NCBI RefSeq assembly: GCF_001188955.3
Contig: NZ_JPRF03000028.1
Span: 44,961-108,960 of the forward strand
Direction of reading: 5' to 3'
Length of the DNA stretch: 64,000 nt
Source of the DNA: Kitasatospora aureofaciens
Lineage (GTDB): Bacteria > Actinomycetota > Actinomycetes > Streptomycetales > Streptomycetaceae
Shown here: in pieces, positions 47,826 through 57,800 of the stretch
How the letters are laid out: every line of letters starts with the position of its first letter
Position numbering within the stretch: the first letter of the stretch is position 1
Made by a program: the position numbers and the translations under genes
The notes under the pieces: model-generated
What the model was told of the DNA's origin: nothing
Database searches by the model: none
The model's input: only the letters and a program-made list of their open reading frames with translations

Positions 47826-50395
47826 GCTCCCGGTCGCAGGGTCCACACCTTGGTGGAGGCAGGTTGGTCCGCGGCCATCAGCAGCGGCAGTGAACGGCCG
47901 TCCCGCCAGTACGGGATGAAGGTTCGGTACCAGGGCGAGGCCGGGTTCTCGCTCTGGCCGCCCGGGTACACGGCCTGGGCGGTGGCGCTGCCCGGGCCCT
48001 TCCAGTCGACCACCATGCGCCAGCTCGGCCCGAAGGTGGAGTTCATCCCGCCGTCGGCCGCGTTGACGGTCCAGCGGTCCCCCTCGGCGGGCACCGGCCC
48101 GTAGCCGAGGGCGTCGGCGTCGGTCAGGGAGGGGACCTGCCGGGTGTGCACGCGGTCCCAGGTCCAGGTGGCGGGGTCGCTCCCGAGGTCCTGGGAGAGC
48201 TCGGAGACGGCCTGGGCGAACGCGGTGCGCATGGCGTCCGGCGCCGTGCGGGTCGGGCCGCCGGGGGAGGTGAACGCCGGGTTGGCGGGATCGTGCAGGG
48301 TCCAGGCCTCCAGGTCCTCGTCGAGGCTCGGCAGCGCGCTGGAGACCTTGAGGTACCAGCGGTCCTTCTCGACCGGCACCTTGGCCTGGTCCCACCAGGG
48401 CTGGAAGGTGGTCTCCAGGTAGTCGTTCCAGAAGGTCCACCAGATCGGCCCGCCGGCGACGGAGGGCCGCATGGTGGAGTCCCAGCGGTCGAGGACGTCG
48501 AGCGCGGCCTGCTGGCGGGCGTCGAGCTTCGTGCCGGCCAGCGCCTCCTTGAGGTGCGGCAGGATGACGGTGGCGAGGTAGTCGGTCGTGTCGTTCTGCA
48601 GCGTGGTGAAGTCGGCGGCCGTCATCGCCGGGTGGCTCTCCAGGAACTGGTAGATCCGGGCGGCCCGGTAGCCGTTGTCGAAGGCGTTGAAGGACGTGCC
48701 GATGTAGTACGGGTAGTCGGCCGACACCGGGCGCTGGTTGGCCGTCGCGATCACGTGGTTCGGCGGGTTGTAGGCCTGTGGGGTGGCGTCGAAGGGGATG
48801 GCGCCGACCACGTCGTACTCGCCGGTGCCGGGCAGCGGGAACCAGGGGTCGCCGGCCTTGGTGAGCGGGAAGTAGCCGGCCGCGACCACGCCGATGTTGC
48901 CGCCGCCGTCGGCGTAGGCGAAGTTGAGCGTGGGGGCGTGCCAGTCGGCCAGCGCGGTGCGGAACTCCTGGTAGTTGCGGGCCTTGTCGACGGCGAGCAG
49001 CACGGCCAGGTCGGGGGAGGGCACGTTGCCCATCCAGCTGACCGAGGTGGTCTGGCCGGCCCGGGTGATCACGGGCCCGTGCACCGTGAGGTCCACGGCG
49101 AGGTGCTCGGTGTCCCCGCCGCGGACCGGGATGGTGTACTCCACCCGCTGCATCGGGTGCCAGGCGTTGTTCCAGAAGTACTGGCCGGGGTGGTCGGGGC
49201 TGGTCCGCTCGCTGTAGAAGACGGTCGACTGGTTCTGCGCGTCCGTCAGGGACCAGGAGATGTCGGCGTTGCGGCCGATCAGCACGCCGGGCATACCGGC
49301 CATGCTGGCGCCGGTGGCGTTCGTCTCGGGGGAGGAGAGCGCGATCTGGTACCAGTACGAGGGCAGGGTCGTCGGCAGGTGCGGGTCGCCGGCCAGCATC
49401 GCGTTGCCGCCGGCCACCGCCGGGCCGTTCGCGACCCAGGCGTTGCTGTCCGGGAAGGTGTGCATCTGGGTGGCGGGCAGCGCGCGGATGGTGTCGAGCA
49501 GGGTCCGGGCCGCGGTGGCCTCCCCGGCGGGGTCGGGGGCGCCGGTGGGCGCCACGGGCGCGGGGCGCGGCTGCGAGCGGTTGGCGGCGGCCGGGACGTC
49601 GGGCCCCGCGGAGTTGACGTTGGCGGGCAGCGGCGCGGTGCCGAGGTCGCGGTACGGTCCGGGATCGTACGGCCGCTGGTCGTTGGCCGCGTGGACCGGG
49701 AACCAGTCCATGGTGCGCTGCGCGCCCAGGGAGTCCCGGAAGATCGCGTAGTCCAGCGGGGTGCTGGTGAAGTCCATGCTCTGGGTGAGGACTTCCTGGA
49801 TCACCAGGCTGTCCACCGGGGTCCAGTCGGCGGGGTGGACGCCGGTGAGGGAGAAGATCGCCGGCCACTGCCCGTTGTGGCGCAGCTCGGAGATCCAGGC
49901 GTTGACGCCCCTGGTGTAGCTGGTGAGCGCGCGGCCCGCCGGGCTGTCGGGCGGGGTGGCGGCCCACTCGGCCTCGGCGGTGCGCAGCAGCCCCATCTGC
50001 AGCTCGAAGCGGTCGGATTCGAGGCTGGCCGGCCCGTTCAGCTCGGCCAGCCGGCCGCGGCCCGCGCGCCGTTCCAGGTCGAGCTGGGCGAGCCGGAACC
50101 GGGCGTGCAGGTAGCCCTGGGCCTGGAACAGGTCGTCGTCGGAGCCGGCTTTGACGGTGGGGACGCCGTTGTCGTCGAAGGCGACCGTGACGGGTGCCTT
50201 GAGCCCGGCCAGGTCGAGGGTCTCGGTGTGCGGGAGTTCGGCGCCCGCGGCGGAGTCCCACACACCCGCCCCGGGGACGAGCGCGGTTCCGAGGGCGGGG
50301 ACAGGCCCGATGCCCAGCGCGAGCAGCGCGAGGACCAGGCCGGAGACGACGGCTGCCACCGCCGCGTGGGTGGCTGTGCGTATTCGCCGCGGCAA
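47822..50395 (-). CDS. Secreted penicillin-acylase family amidohydrolase
   Basis: An 857-residue Ntn-hydrolase of the penicillin G acylase / PvdQ family. The N-terminus is a signal or anchor sequence (basic R-R-I-R followed by a ~30-residue hydrophobic stretch). The autoprocessing site is near residue 315, where Ser of S-N-A-W-V-A-N-G becomes the N-terminal nucleophile of the beta chain; A-G-D-P-H-L-P follows as in the family. In pyoverdine biosynthesis PvdQ removes an acyl tail outside the cytoplasm. Here it may deacylate an exported, acylated precursor. The start is TTG 50395 with GGAG 5 bases upstream. It lies in operon B1 between the ATP-grasp gene and a small membrane protein gene. Confidence 0.9.
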   Translation of the reverse strand: MPRRIRTATHAAVAAVVSGLVLALLALGIGPVPALGTALVPGAGVWDSAAGAELPHTETLDLAGLKAPVTVAFDDNGVPTVKAGSDDDLFQAQGYLHARFRLAQLDLERRAGRGRLAELNGPASLESDRFELQMGLLRTAEAEWAATPPDSPAGRALTSYTRGVNAWISELRHNGQWPAIFSLTGVHPADWTPVDSLVIQEVLTQSMDFTSTPLDYAIFRDSLGAQRTMDWFPVHAANDQRPYDPGPYRDLGTAPLPANVNSAGPDVPAAANRSQPRPAPVAPTGAPDPAGEATAARTLLDTIRALPATQMHTFPDSNAWVANGPAVAGGNAMLAGDPHLPTTLPSYWYQIALSSPETNATGASMAGMPGVLIGRNADISWSLTDAQNQSTVFYSERTSPDHPGQYFWNNAWHPMQRVEYTIPVRGGDTEHLAVDLTVHGPVITRAGQTTSVSWMGNVPSPDLAVLLAVDKARNYQEFRTALADWHAPTLNFAYADGGGNIGVVAAGYFPLTKAGDPWFPLPGTGEYDVVGAIPFDATPQAYNPPNHVIATANQRPVSADYPYYIGTSFNAFDNGYRAARIYQFLESHPAMTAADFTTLQNDTTDYLATVILPHLKEALAGTKLDARQQAALDVLDRWDSTMRPSVAGGPIWWTFWNDYLETTFQPWWDQAKVPVEKDRWYLKVSSALPSLDEDLEAWTLHDPANPAFTSPGGPTRTAPDAMRTAFAQAVSELSQDLGSDPATWTWDRVHTRQVPSLTDADALGYGPVPAEGDRWTVNAADGGMNSTFGPSWRMVVDWKGPGSATAQAVYPGGQSENPASPWYRTFIPYWRDGRSLPLLMAADQPASTKVWTLRPGA

Positions 50396-50447
50396 GTTGA
50401 CTCCAGGGGTGCGAGGTTGAGCGGATGTCGGTGGGGAGGGGGCGGTC

Positions 50448-51746
50448 TCAGGACCAGAAGGTGTCCATCCGGCGGTGGATGCCCTCGACGGTGGTCCGCA
50501 GTTCGGCGTATCCGGCGGCGGAGCCGTAGACCGTCCCGATCAGCCACTCGGTGCCGGCCCGCCAGTTGGCCCGCCAGGTCGGGTCGATCCGGGCGTCGAC
50601 CAGGTCCACGCCGGGGACGGCCTGGAGGTCGTCGATCAGCTCGCCGCCGCCGGGGGCGAGCCCGTCGGCGGGCGGGGAGAGGAAGTACTGGAAGGCCACG
50701 GCGGGGCAGGCTGCGCCCAGGGCGAGCACCGGCGCGGGCGGCGTGAAGTCGCCCAGGGCGAGCCGCAGGGCGAGGAGCAGCAGGTCGGTGCCGGCCGAGC
50801 GCTTGAGGACGTCCGAGACGTGCCCGCCCAGGCGTCCGTTGACCTCGATCAGCCGCGGACCGTCGGGGGTGAACTTGATCTCGGTGTGGGTGACGCCCTC
50901 GCGGATGCCGAGGGCCCGCAGCGCGCTCCGCTCCAGGGCCACCACCTGCTCGGCCAGGCCGTCCGGGAGCAGCGCGGGCGTGAAGTATCCGGTCTCCCGG
51001 AAGGGGTGGGCCAGCGGCAGCTTGCCGGTGACCGCGACGGTGTGGATCTCGCCGTCCTTGACCGCGGACTCGATCGAGACGTAGTCGCCCCAGAACTCTC
51101 CCACCACGGTGGGGTCGCTCACCAGGTACTCCTCCAGCACGAACACCGCGGGGGTGGTCGCGTCGGTGGTGAACTCGGCGTACCGGTCCGCCAGTTCGTC
51201 GCTGCTGCGGACCAGGCAGGTGTCCACGCTGCCGGCGCCCGAGCGGGGCTTGAGGACGGCGGGCAGGCCGGTCGCGGCGAGCGCCGGGGCGAGGTCGGCG
51301 GCGGAGCGGACCGTCCGGCAGACGGTGGACTGCACCCCGGCCGCGGCGAGCGCCGCGCGCTGCTGGAACTTGTCGACCAGCACCTCGACGGTGGCACGGT
51401 CGTGGAACGGCAGCCCGCAGCGCTCGGCCACCGCGGCGGCCGAGCGGAGCAGGTGGTCGCTGAAGGTGATCACGCCGGAGGCGCCGAACCCGGCGGCCCG
51501 CTCGACGAGTTGCTCCTCGGTCAGCCCGGCCGTGTCCACCACGGTGGCCGACTTCGGCAGCCCGGCCAGGTCGGCGGCGGCCTTCGGGTCGCCGAGGTCG
51601 CCGAGGAAGACCACCGTGCAGAGCCGCCGGGCGGCGCCGAGGATGCCGCGCGGGGTGGCCGAGCCGCGGCCGTAGACGACCAGCAGCACCGGCAGGGGTG
51701 CGGCGGCGGGGGACTGGGGCCTGGTGTCGGAGGGTTGCACGGTCAC
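50448..51746 (-). CDS. ATP-grasp carboxylate-amine ligase
   Basis: A 432-residue ATP-grasp enzyme. The phosphate-binding strand reads L-K-P-R-S-G-A-G-S near residue 165-175, and the metal-binding E-V-N-G-R-L-G-G-H block lies near 300. Enzymes of this group activate a carboxylate as acyl phosphate and join it to an amine, as in L-amino-acid ligases and carbamoyl-phosphate-synthase-like proteins. GTG 51746 overlaps the stop of the argininosuccinate-synthase-like gene, so the two ATP-dependent ligases probably act in sequence. The substrate is unknown; self-resistance by peptide ligation is less likely. Confidence 0.85.
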   Translation of the reverse strand: MTVQPSDTRPQSPAAAPLPVLLVVYGRGSATPRGILGAARRLCTVVFLGDLGDPKAAADLAGLPKSATVVDTAGLTEEQLVERAAGFGASGVITFSDHLLRSAAAVAERCGLPFHDRATVEVLVDKFQQRAALAAAGVQSTVCRTVRSAADLAPALAATGLPAVLKPRSGAGSVDTCLVRSSDELADRYAEFTTDATTPAVFVLEEYLVSDPTVVGEFWGDYVSIESAVKDGEIHTVAVTGKLPLAHPFRETGYFTPALLPDGLAEQVVALERSALRALGIREGVTHTEIKFTPDGPRLIEVNGRLGGHVSDVLKRSAGTDLLLLALRLALGDFTPPAPVLALGAACPAVAFQYFLSPPADGLAPGGGELIDDLQAVPGVDLVDARIDPTWRANWRAGTEWLIGTVYGSAAGYAELRTTVEGIHRRMDTFWS

Positions 51747-52945
51747 TGCTCCTGGGGCCGGATCGGGGTGAAGGCCGCCCGCTCGGCGGCGACGGAGCGG
51801 TGCTCCCAGGCCTCGCGGTCACGCAGGTAGCGCGGCCGGTCGGCGACGATGGCCCGGGTCTCGGCCGAGCCGGCCGCGAGCCGCCAGCGCACCGAACCGG
51901 TGACCGGCGCCGAGCAGACGTCGATGAACGCCTGGGCGGCCTGGCGCAGCTCGCCGAACCAGCGGCCCTCCAGCGCCTCGCGGACCCACAGCTGCTCCTG
52001 GTGGAGCTTCTCCCGCAGCAGCTCGGCGGCGAGGGTGGCGGTCTCCAGGTGGCGGCGCGAGCGCAGCAGCAGCCAGGCGGCGGGCATCTCGCGGATCTCC
52101 AGCACCTTCGACCCGTGGTCGAGGTGTTCGAGCCCGCTGTAGCGGCCCAGTCCGTGGGCGCCGACCAGGTGGTTGAGGGCGTCGATCAGTTCGGTCAGCG
52201 GCAGCGGCCGGCCGTCCACCGCGACGGGCCGGCCGGCCTCGAAGGCGACCTCGACGGTCTCCGGGGCCCCGGCGGGGCGCAACGCGCTCCAGCGGTAGAG
52301 CTCCTCGGGCACGGCGTGGTCCTCGGGGTCGTCGAGGATCCCCGACTCGAACTCCCGGCACCACAGGTTGGAGTCGCCGCTGACCAACCGCTCGCTGAGC
52401 TGGTCCAGGCCGACCTCCTTGAGTTCGCGCATCTTCTGCTCCCGGTCGACCGGATCCAGGTCGTACGGGCTGCCGTAGCGGCCGGCGAAGCCGAGCAGGC
52501 CGATGGCGCCGTTGAGCCGGCGCAGGGTGTTCTGCGAACGGTTGGCGGTGTGCAGCACCGTGGTGGCGCCGAGCTCCCGGGCGGTGGCGAGGGCGAGCTT
52601 GGCGATCAGCGGCCGGCTGAGCGTGGAGCTGACCGGGTGGGTGTCGAGGTAGACGGCGTGCGCGGCGATCGCCGGGCGGACGTAGTCCTCGGCGAACTCC
52701 TGCCGGCCGTCGAGCAGGTGGAGCCGGACGCCGAGCCGGTCGGCGATCCGCTGCTTGTGCTCGCCGCTCTCGTCCTCGCCGAGGTCGACGCTGACCGCGT
52801 GGACGTTGCGGGCGCCGGCCCGGACCAGGCGGTGCAGCAGGTAGCTGCTGTCCAGCCCGCCGCTGAACAGGGTGACGACCGGGGCGGACGGGTCGCGGGC
52901 GATCGTGTCGAGCTCGCCGAAGGAACGCAGGACCTGGGACGTCAT
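51743..52945 (-). CDS. Argininosuccinate synthase-like PP-loop enzyme
   Basis: A 400-residue member of the argininosuccinate synthase superfamily. The ATP PP-loop is S-G-G-L-D-S-S near residue 28. S-R-P-L-I-A-K near 105 and R-E-M-P-A-A-W near 280 match conserved ASS blocks. The ASS loop G-K-G-N-D-Q is changed (N-R-S-Q-N-T), so citrulline/aspartate chemistry is not assured. ASS joins aspartate to a ureido carbon; here a related C-N bond (amidine or guanidine-like) on a pathway intermediate is plausible. ATG 52945 overlaps the A-PCP stop (ATGA), and it is followed directly by an ATP-grasp gene. Asparagine synthetase was considered but has a different domain layout. Confidence 0.82.
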   Translation of the reverse strand: MTSQVLRSFGELDTIARDPSAPVVTLFSGGLDSSYLLHRLVRAGARNVHAVSVDLGEDESGEHKQRIADRLGVRLHLLDGRQEFAEDYVRPAIAAHAVYLDTHPVSSTLSRPLIAKLALATARELGATTVLHTANRSQNTLRRLNGAIGLLGFAGRYGSPYDLDPVDREQKMRELKEVGLDQLSERLVSGDSNLWCREFESGILDDPEDHAVPEELYRWSALRPAGAPETVEVAFEAGRPVAVDGRPLPLTELIDALNHLVGAHGLGRYSGLEHLDHGSKVLEIREMPAAWLLLRSRRHLETATLAAELLREKLHQEQLWVREALEGRWFGELRQAAQAFIDVCSAPVTGSVRWRLAAGSAETRAIVADRPRYLRDREAWEHRSVAAERAAFTPIRPQEQ

Positions 52946-54771
52946 CGGGCGGATCCCTCCACCCGGTGCTCGGCCAGGGCGGCGGTGAAGCCCGTCACGG
53001 TCGGCTCGTCGAAGGCGAGGTCCATCGGGACCTCGACGCCGAGCAGCGCCTCCAGCTTGCGCACCGCGCGCACCACCTTGAAGGAGTCCCCGCCGATGTC
53101 GAAGAAGTCGTCGTCCGGGCCGATCGCGGGTACGCCGAGGACCTCGCACCAGACCCCGGTGACCACGGCGGCCAGGTCGTCGCCGGCCGGCGGCCGCGCC
53201 TCGACGGCCGCGGTGGTGGCGGGCAGCACCTCCCCGGCCTGCTCGGTCAGCAGGGCGCGGTCCAGCTTGCCGTTGGCGGTCAGCGGCATCGCGGCCAGCG
53301 TGGCGAACGAGGCCGGGACCATGTAGGAGGGCAGCGCGTCGCGCAGCGCCCGGCGCACGGCGGCGGTGACGGCCTCGGGTACGGCGTCCGCCTCCAGGAC
53401 CAGGAAGCCGACCAGCCGGGCGTCGCTGCCGCGGCCGTGGGCGACCGCGGCGGCCTGCCGCACGCCCGGCACGCGCAGGGCGGCGGACTCGATCTCGCCC
53501 AGTTCGATCCGGTAGCCGCGGATCTTCACCTGGAGGTCGACCCGGCCCAGGAACTCCAGGCCGCCCACCGGGTGGGTGCGGACCAGGTCGCCCGAGCGGT
53601 AGAGCGGTCCGGTGCCGTCGCCGAGGTGGTCCGGGACGAAGCGCTCCGCGGTCAGCTCGGGGCGGTTGAGGTAGCCGAGGGCCAGACCGGCGCCGCCGAT
53701 GTAGAGCTCGCCGGGCTCGCCGTCCGGAACGGGCTTGCCGTCCTCGTCGAGGATCCACAGCGTGGTGTCCTCGATGGCCGGGCCGATGTAGACGGTGTCC
53801 AGGTCGGGGTCGCGCGGGGGCACCCAGGCGGTGCAGTAGATCGTGCACTCGCTCGGGCCGTAGAGGTTGGTGAGCGGGGCGGTGGACTGGGCGTGGAAGC
53901 GGCGGACCAGCTCGGGCGCGAGCGGTTCTCCGCCGGTGAGGACGCGGCGCAGGCCGTCGAAGCGCTCCTCGGGCCCCCGGGCCAGCAGGAACAGCTCCAG
54001 CAGCGAGACCACGCAGTAGAAGACGCTGATCTCCGCGGAGCGGATGGTCTCGGCGAGGTAGTCGGCGTCGCGCTGGCGGCCGGGGGCGGCGATGACGACG
54101 GTGGTGCCGGTGATCAGCGGCCAGTAGACCTCGATCAGGAACATGTCGAAGCTGCACGCGGTGTGGTGCAGCATCCGGTCGGACGGGCCGAGGCCGTGGC
54201 TGCGCTGCAGTGCCCGCAGCCGGGTCGTCACCGCGCGGTGGGGGATCAGCGAGGCCTTCGGGCGGCCGGTGGAGCCGGAGGTGTAGATGACCACGGCGGG
54301 CTGTTCGTCGAGGTCGGCCGCGGGTTCGAACGGCTCGGCCGGCTCGGTGGCCGCGCACTCGGCGACGGTGACCACCTCGACGCCGAGGTCGGCGGGGAAC
54401 CGGGAGCGCAGTTCGGGGGTGGTGACGAGCAGCCGTGGCTCGCAGTCGGCCAGCATGTCGAGGGTCCGGGCGACCGGGTCGTTGACGTCGAAGGCGACCT
54501 GGGCGGCGCCGGCCAGGACGACGCCGGTCACGCCGATCACGAAGTCGGCCGAGCGCTCCAGGTAGACCGCCACCCGGTCGCCCGGGCGCACCCCGCGCCC
54601 GCGCAGCAGCGAGGCGACCCGCACGGTCCGGTCCCTGAGCTCCCCCGCGGTCAGCACCCGGTCGCCGTCGACCACGGCGGGGTGTGCCGGGTCGGCGTCC
54701 CACCGGGACAGCAGCAGGGTGTCGAGCCGTCGTCGGTCGTCGTCGAGGAGGGTGGCCGTAGTGCTAGCCAT
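52942..54771 (-). CDS. NRPS A-PCP protein in operon B1
   Basis: A 609-residue A-PCP didomain: YTSGSTGRPKA near residue 165, FDMFLIE, NLYGPSE and a carrier with GGDSF near 561. The pocket reads about DMI-Y-L-G-L-I-Y-K. It shares the D-M-x-x-L-G-L-I-x-K frame with the code reported for formyl-hydroxyornithine in coelichelin (DMENLGLINK), but positions 3, 4 and 9 differ, so this is only a hint. AGGA lies 6 bases before ATG 54771. It is followed, with overlap, by the ASS-like gene, which may modify the residue it activates. There is no condensation domain. Confidence 0.9.
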   Translation of the reverse strand: MASTTATLLDDDRRRLDTLLLSRWDADPAHPAVVDGDRVLTAGELRDRTVRVASLLRGRGVRPGDRVAVYLERSADFVIGVTGVVLAGAAQVAFDVNDPVARTLDMLADCEPRLLVTTPELRSRFPADLGVEVVTVAECAATEPAEPFEPAADLDEQPAVVIYTSGSTGRPKASLIPHRAVTTRLRALQRSHGLGPSDRMLHHTACSFDMFLIEVYWPLITGTTVVIAAPGRQRDADYLAETIRSAEISVFYCVVSLLELFLLARGPEERFDGLRRVLTGGEPLAPELVRRFHAQSTAPLTNLYGPSECTIYCTAWVPPRDPDLDTVYIGPAIEDTTLWILDEDGKPVPDGEPGELYIGGAGLALGYLNRPELTAERFVPDHLGDGTGPLYRSGDLVRTHPVGGLEFLGRVDLQVKIRGYRIELGEIESAALRVPGVRQAAAVAHGRGSDARLVGFLVLEADAVPEAVTAAVRRALRDALPSYMVPASFATLAAMPLTANGKLDRALLTEQAGEVLPATTAAVEARPPAGDDLAAVVTGVWCEVLGVPAIGPDDDFFDIGGDSFKVVRAVRKLEALLGVEVPMDLAFDEPTVTGFTAALAEHRVEGSAR

Positions 54772-54805
54772 GGTCGTTCCTGTCCAATCGGTGTGTTCGG
54801 TGCGG

Positions 54806-54835
54806 GGCGTCCCGGCCGGGGTCGGCCGGGACGCC
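54806..54835. terminator. Intra-operon hairpin (possible attenuator)
   Basis: A 12-bp perfect stem (GGCGTCCCGGCC / GGCCGGGACGCC) with loop GGGGTC in the 71-base gap between two leftward genes. It may reduce read-through from the C-A-PCP gene to the A-PCP gene, or stabilize the 3' end of the message. Confidence 0.6.
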
Positions 54836-54842
54836 GGTCGGG

Positions 54843-57800
54843 TCACTGGCCGGCGGCGTCGGAGGCCGGGCCGATGGCCGCGCTCAGTTCGCGGACCGTG
54901 CCCGCGTCGAAGAGCAGCTCGATGTCGAGTGCGCGTCCGAGCTCCGCCTCCAACCGGGAGACGAGGCGCAGGGCGCGCAGCGAGTCGCCGCCCAGCTCGA
55001 AGAAGTCGTCGTCGGGACCGACCTCCGGCAGGGCCAGGACCTCGGCGAACAGCCTGGTCACCAGCGCCTCGTGGTCCGCGGCCCCGACCGGGGCGGCGGG
55101 CGCGGCCTCGTCGCCGGGCTGCGGCGGGGTGGGCAGGGCGAGCAGGTCGGTCTTGCCGGCCGGGGTGAGCGGCAGCTCGGCGAGGACGGCGACCGCCTCG
55201 GGGACCATGTACGAGGGCAGCGAGCGGCGCAGCCCGGCCTGGAGGCCGGCGGTGTCGAGCGGGGCGTCGCGGTCGGCGGGCACCACCCAGGCGACCAGGC
55301 GGCCCTCCCGTACGGCGACGGCGGAGCCGGCCACCTCGGGCAGGGCGAGCAGCACCTGCTCGATCTCCCCGGGCTCGATCCGGTAGCCGCGCAGCTTGAG
55401 CTGGCGGTCCATCCGGCCGAGCAGCTCGATCCGGCCGTCGGGCAGGCGGCGGGCGTGGTCGCCGGTGCGGTACATCCGGCCGCCGGTGAACGGGTCGGTG
55501 ACGAACCGTTCCGCGGTCAGCTCGGGCCGCTGCCAGTAGCCCTGGGCCACGCCGTCGCCGCCGATGCACAGTTCGCCGACGCAGCCGACCGGGAGCAGCC
55601 GGCCGTCGACGGTGTCCAGCACGTGCAGCACGGTGTTGGAGATCGGCCGGCCGACGGTGACCCGGGTGGTGTCGGCGGTGATCGGCTCGACGCTGGAGTA
55701 CACGGTGGTCTCGGTCGGGCCGTACATGTTCCACACCGAGGAGCCGCGTGCGGCCAGCGGGGCGGCCAGGTCGGCGGGGAAGGCCTCGCCGCAGCTGTAG
55801 AGCCGGGGCCGGCCGGCGCCCTGCCAGCCGGAGTCCAGCAGCGCCCGGTAGCGGGAGGGGGTGGCCTGCAGCGCGGTGATGCCGTGCTCCACGGCGTAGC
55901 GGTCGACCTCCCGGCCGCTCAGCCCGAGGGCCTGACCGCCCACGTGGACGGTGCCGCCGACCGCGAGCGGCACCAGCAGCTCGGCCAGCGAGGTGTCGAA
56001 GCCGAGCGTGGTGAGGGCGAGGAAGCGGGTGTCGCCGTCCAGGCCGGGGTGCCTGCGGGCCAGGCTGTCCACCAGGTTCGCCAGGGCCCGGTGGCCGACG
56101 GCGACGCCCTTGGGGCGGCCGGTGGAGCCGGAGGTGAACATCAGGTAGGCCAGCCCGTCCGGGGCGGCTCCCGGGAGCTCGACGGCCGGGGTGGAGGGGG
56201 TCTCGCCGGTGAGGTCGGCGGTGGTGAGGTCGAGGACGGTGCCGCCCCACCCGGCCAGTGCGGGCGCTCCGGTCGCGTCGACGAGCACCACGGCGGGCGC
56301 GGCGTCCGCCAGGACGAGGCGGATCCGCTCCACCGGGTGGGCCGGGTCGAGCGGGACGAACGCGGCTCCGGCGCGGGCGACCGCCAGCATCGCGGTCACC
56401 AGGTCGGCGCCGCGGCCCAGGCAGATGCCCACCCGGTCCGAGGGGCGCACCCCGCGTCCGACCAGCAGCCGGGCCAGGGCGTCGGCGCGCAGGTCCAGCT
56501 CCCGGTAGCCGTGGCGGTGGTGCTGGTCGACCACGGCGGGGTGGTCGGGCCGGTCGCGGACCGCCTCGTCGATCAGTCCTGACAGCAGGGCGGCCGGCTC
56601 GGTGCGGTCGATCCCGGTGCCGTTCCAGGTGTCCAGCTGCCGGGCGCGGGTCTCCTCGGTGACGGCCAGCAACTCCCCGACGGGGCGGCCGGGTTCGGCG
56701 GCGAGGCGGGTCAGCACGGCCACGACGTGGTCGAGCAGTGCCCGCGCCTCCTCCGGGGTGATCCGGCCGGAGTCCACCACCGCCTGCAGCTGCAAATCGG
56801 CCGCGGCCCGGACGACCAGCGTGACCGGGTAGTTGGTCCGGGTTTCGTAGCGGACGTCGTCGACCGTGACCTCGCCGTGGGAGAGCACCGCCTCCGTCCG
56901 GTCCGGGTAGTTCTCGACCACCACGACGGTGTCGAACAGCGGCACGCCGGGGGCCGTCCCGGCCCAGCGCTGGATGTCGGTCAGCGCGGTGTGCTGGTGG
57001 TCCAGCACGGGGTGGCGGGTGGCGGCGTGCCGGGCCAGCCACTCGTCGCCGGGCAGCTCCCGGTCCACCCGTACCCGTACCGGGACGGTGTTGATGAACA
57101 TCCCGACCATCTGCTCGGCGCCGTCCAGGCCGACCGGGCGCCCGGAGACGGTCACGCCGACCACGACGTCGTCGCGCCCGGAGTGGCGGGCGACCGTTCC
57201 CGCCCAGGCCGCCTCGACCAGGCCGCTGAAGGTGGTGGCCCGGGTGGCTGCCAGTCGCCGCAGGGTGGCGAGGGTTTCGGCGGGCAGTGCGGCCCGTACG
57301 GTGTGGAAGCCGCCGGTGGGCTTGGTGCCCGGACGCATCCCGGGCAGGGTCAGGGTCGCCGGCTCGCGGTGCTCCGCCAGGTACTCCGTCCAGAACGCCC
57401 GGTCGCGCTCCGGGTCCTGGCGGCCCAGCCAGGCGATGTAGTCGCGGAACGGTGGCGGCGCGGGCAGCTCGTCGGTGGAGCCGGACAGCCCGGCGGTGAC
57501 CTCCGCCAGCAGCAGGGCCGCGGACCAGCCGTCCAGCAGCAGGTGGTGGTAGGTCCACACCACCAGGTGCTCGCCGGGCAGGCGCAGCACCAGCAGCCGC
57601 ATCAGCGGCGGCCGGGTCAGGTCGAAGCGCTCGCGGGCCCGCTGCTCCAGCTCCTCGGCGACGGCGGTCGTGCGGGCCGCCTCGTCCAGGCCGGTCAGGT
57701 CGCGGAACTCGATCGGCAGCTCCGCCTTCGGCAGCACCACCTGGTGCGGGGTGCGGATGCGCTCCCGGACGAAGGCCGTGCGCAGCACCGGGTGCCGGGC

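Noticed and set aside
51743..52945. An asparagine synthetase
   Set aside because: There is no N-terminal glutaminase domain, and the R-P-L-I-A-K and R-E-M-P-A-A blocks match argininosuccinate synthase instead.
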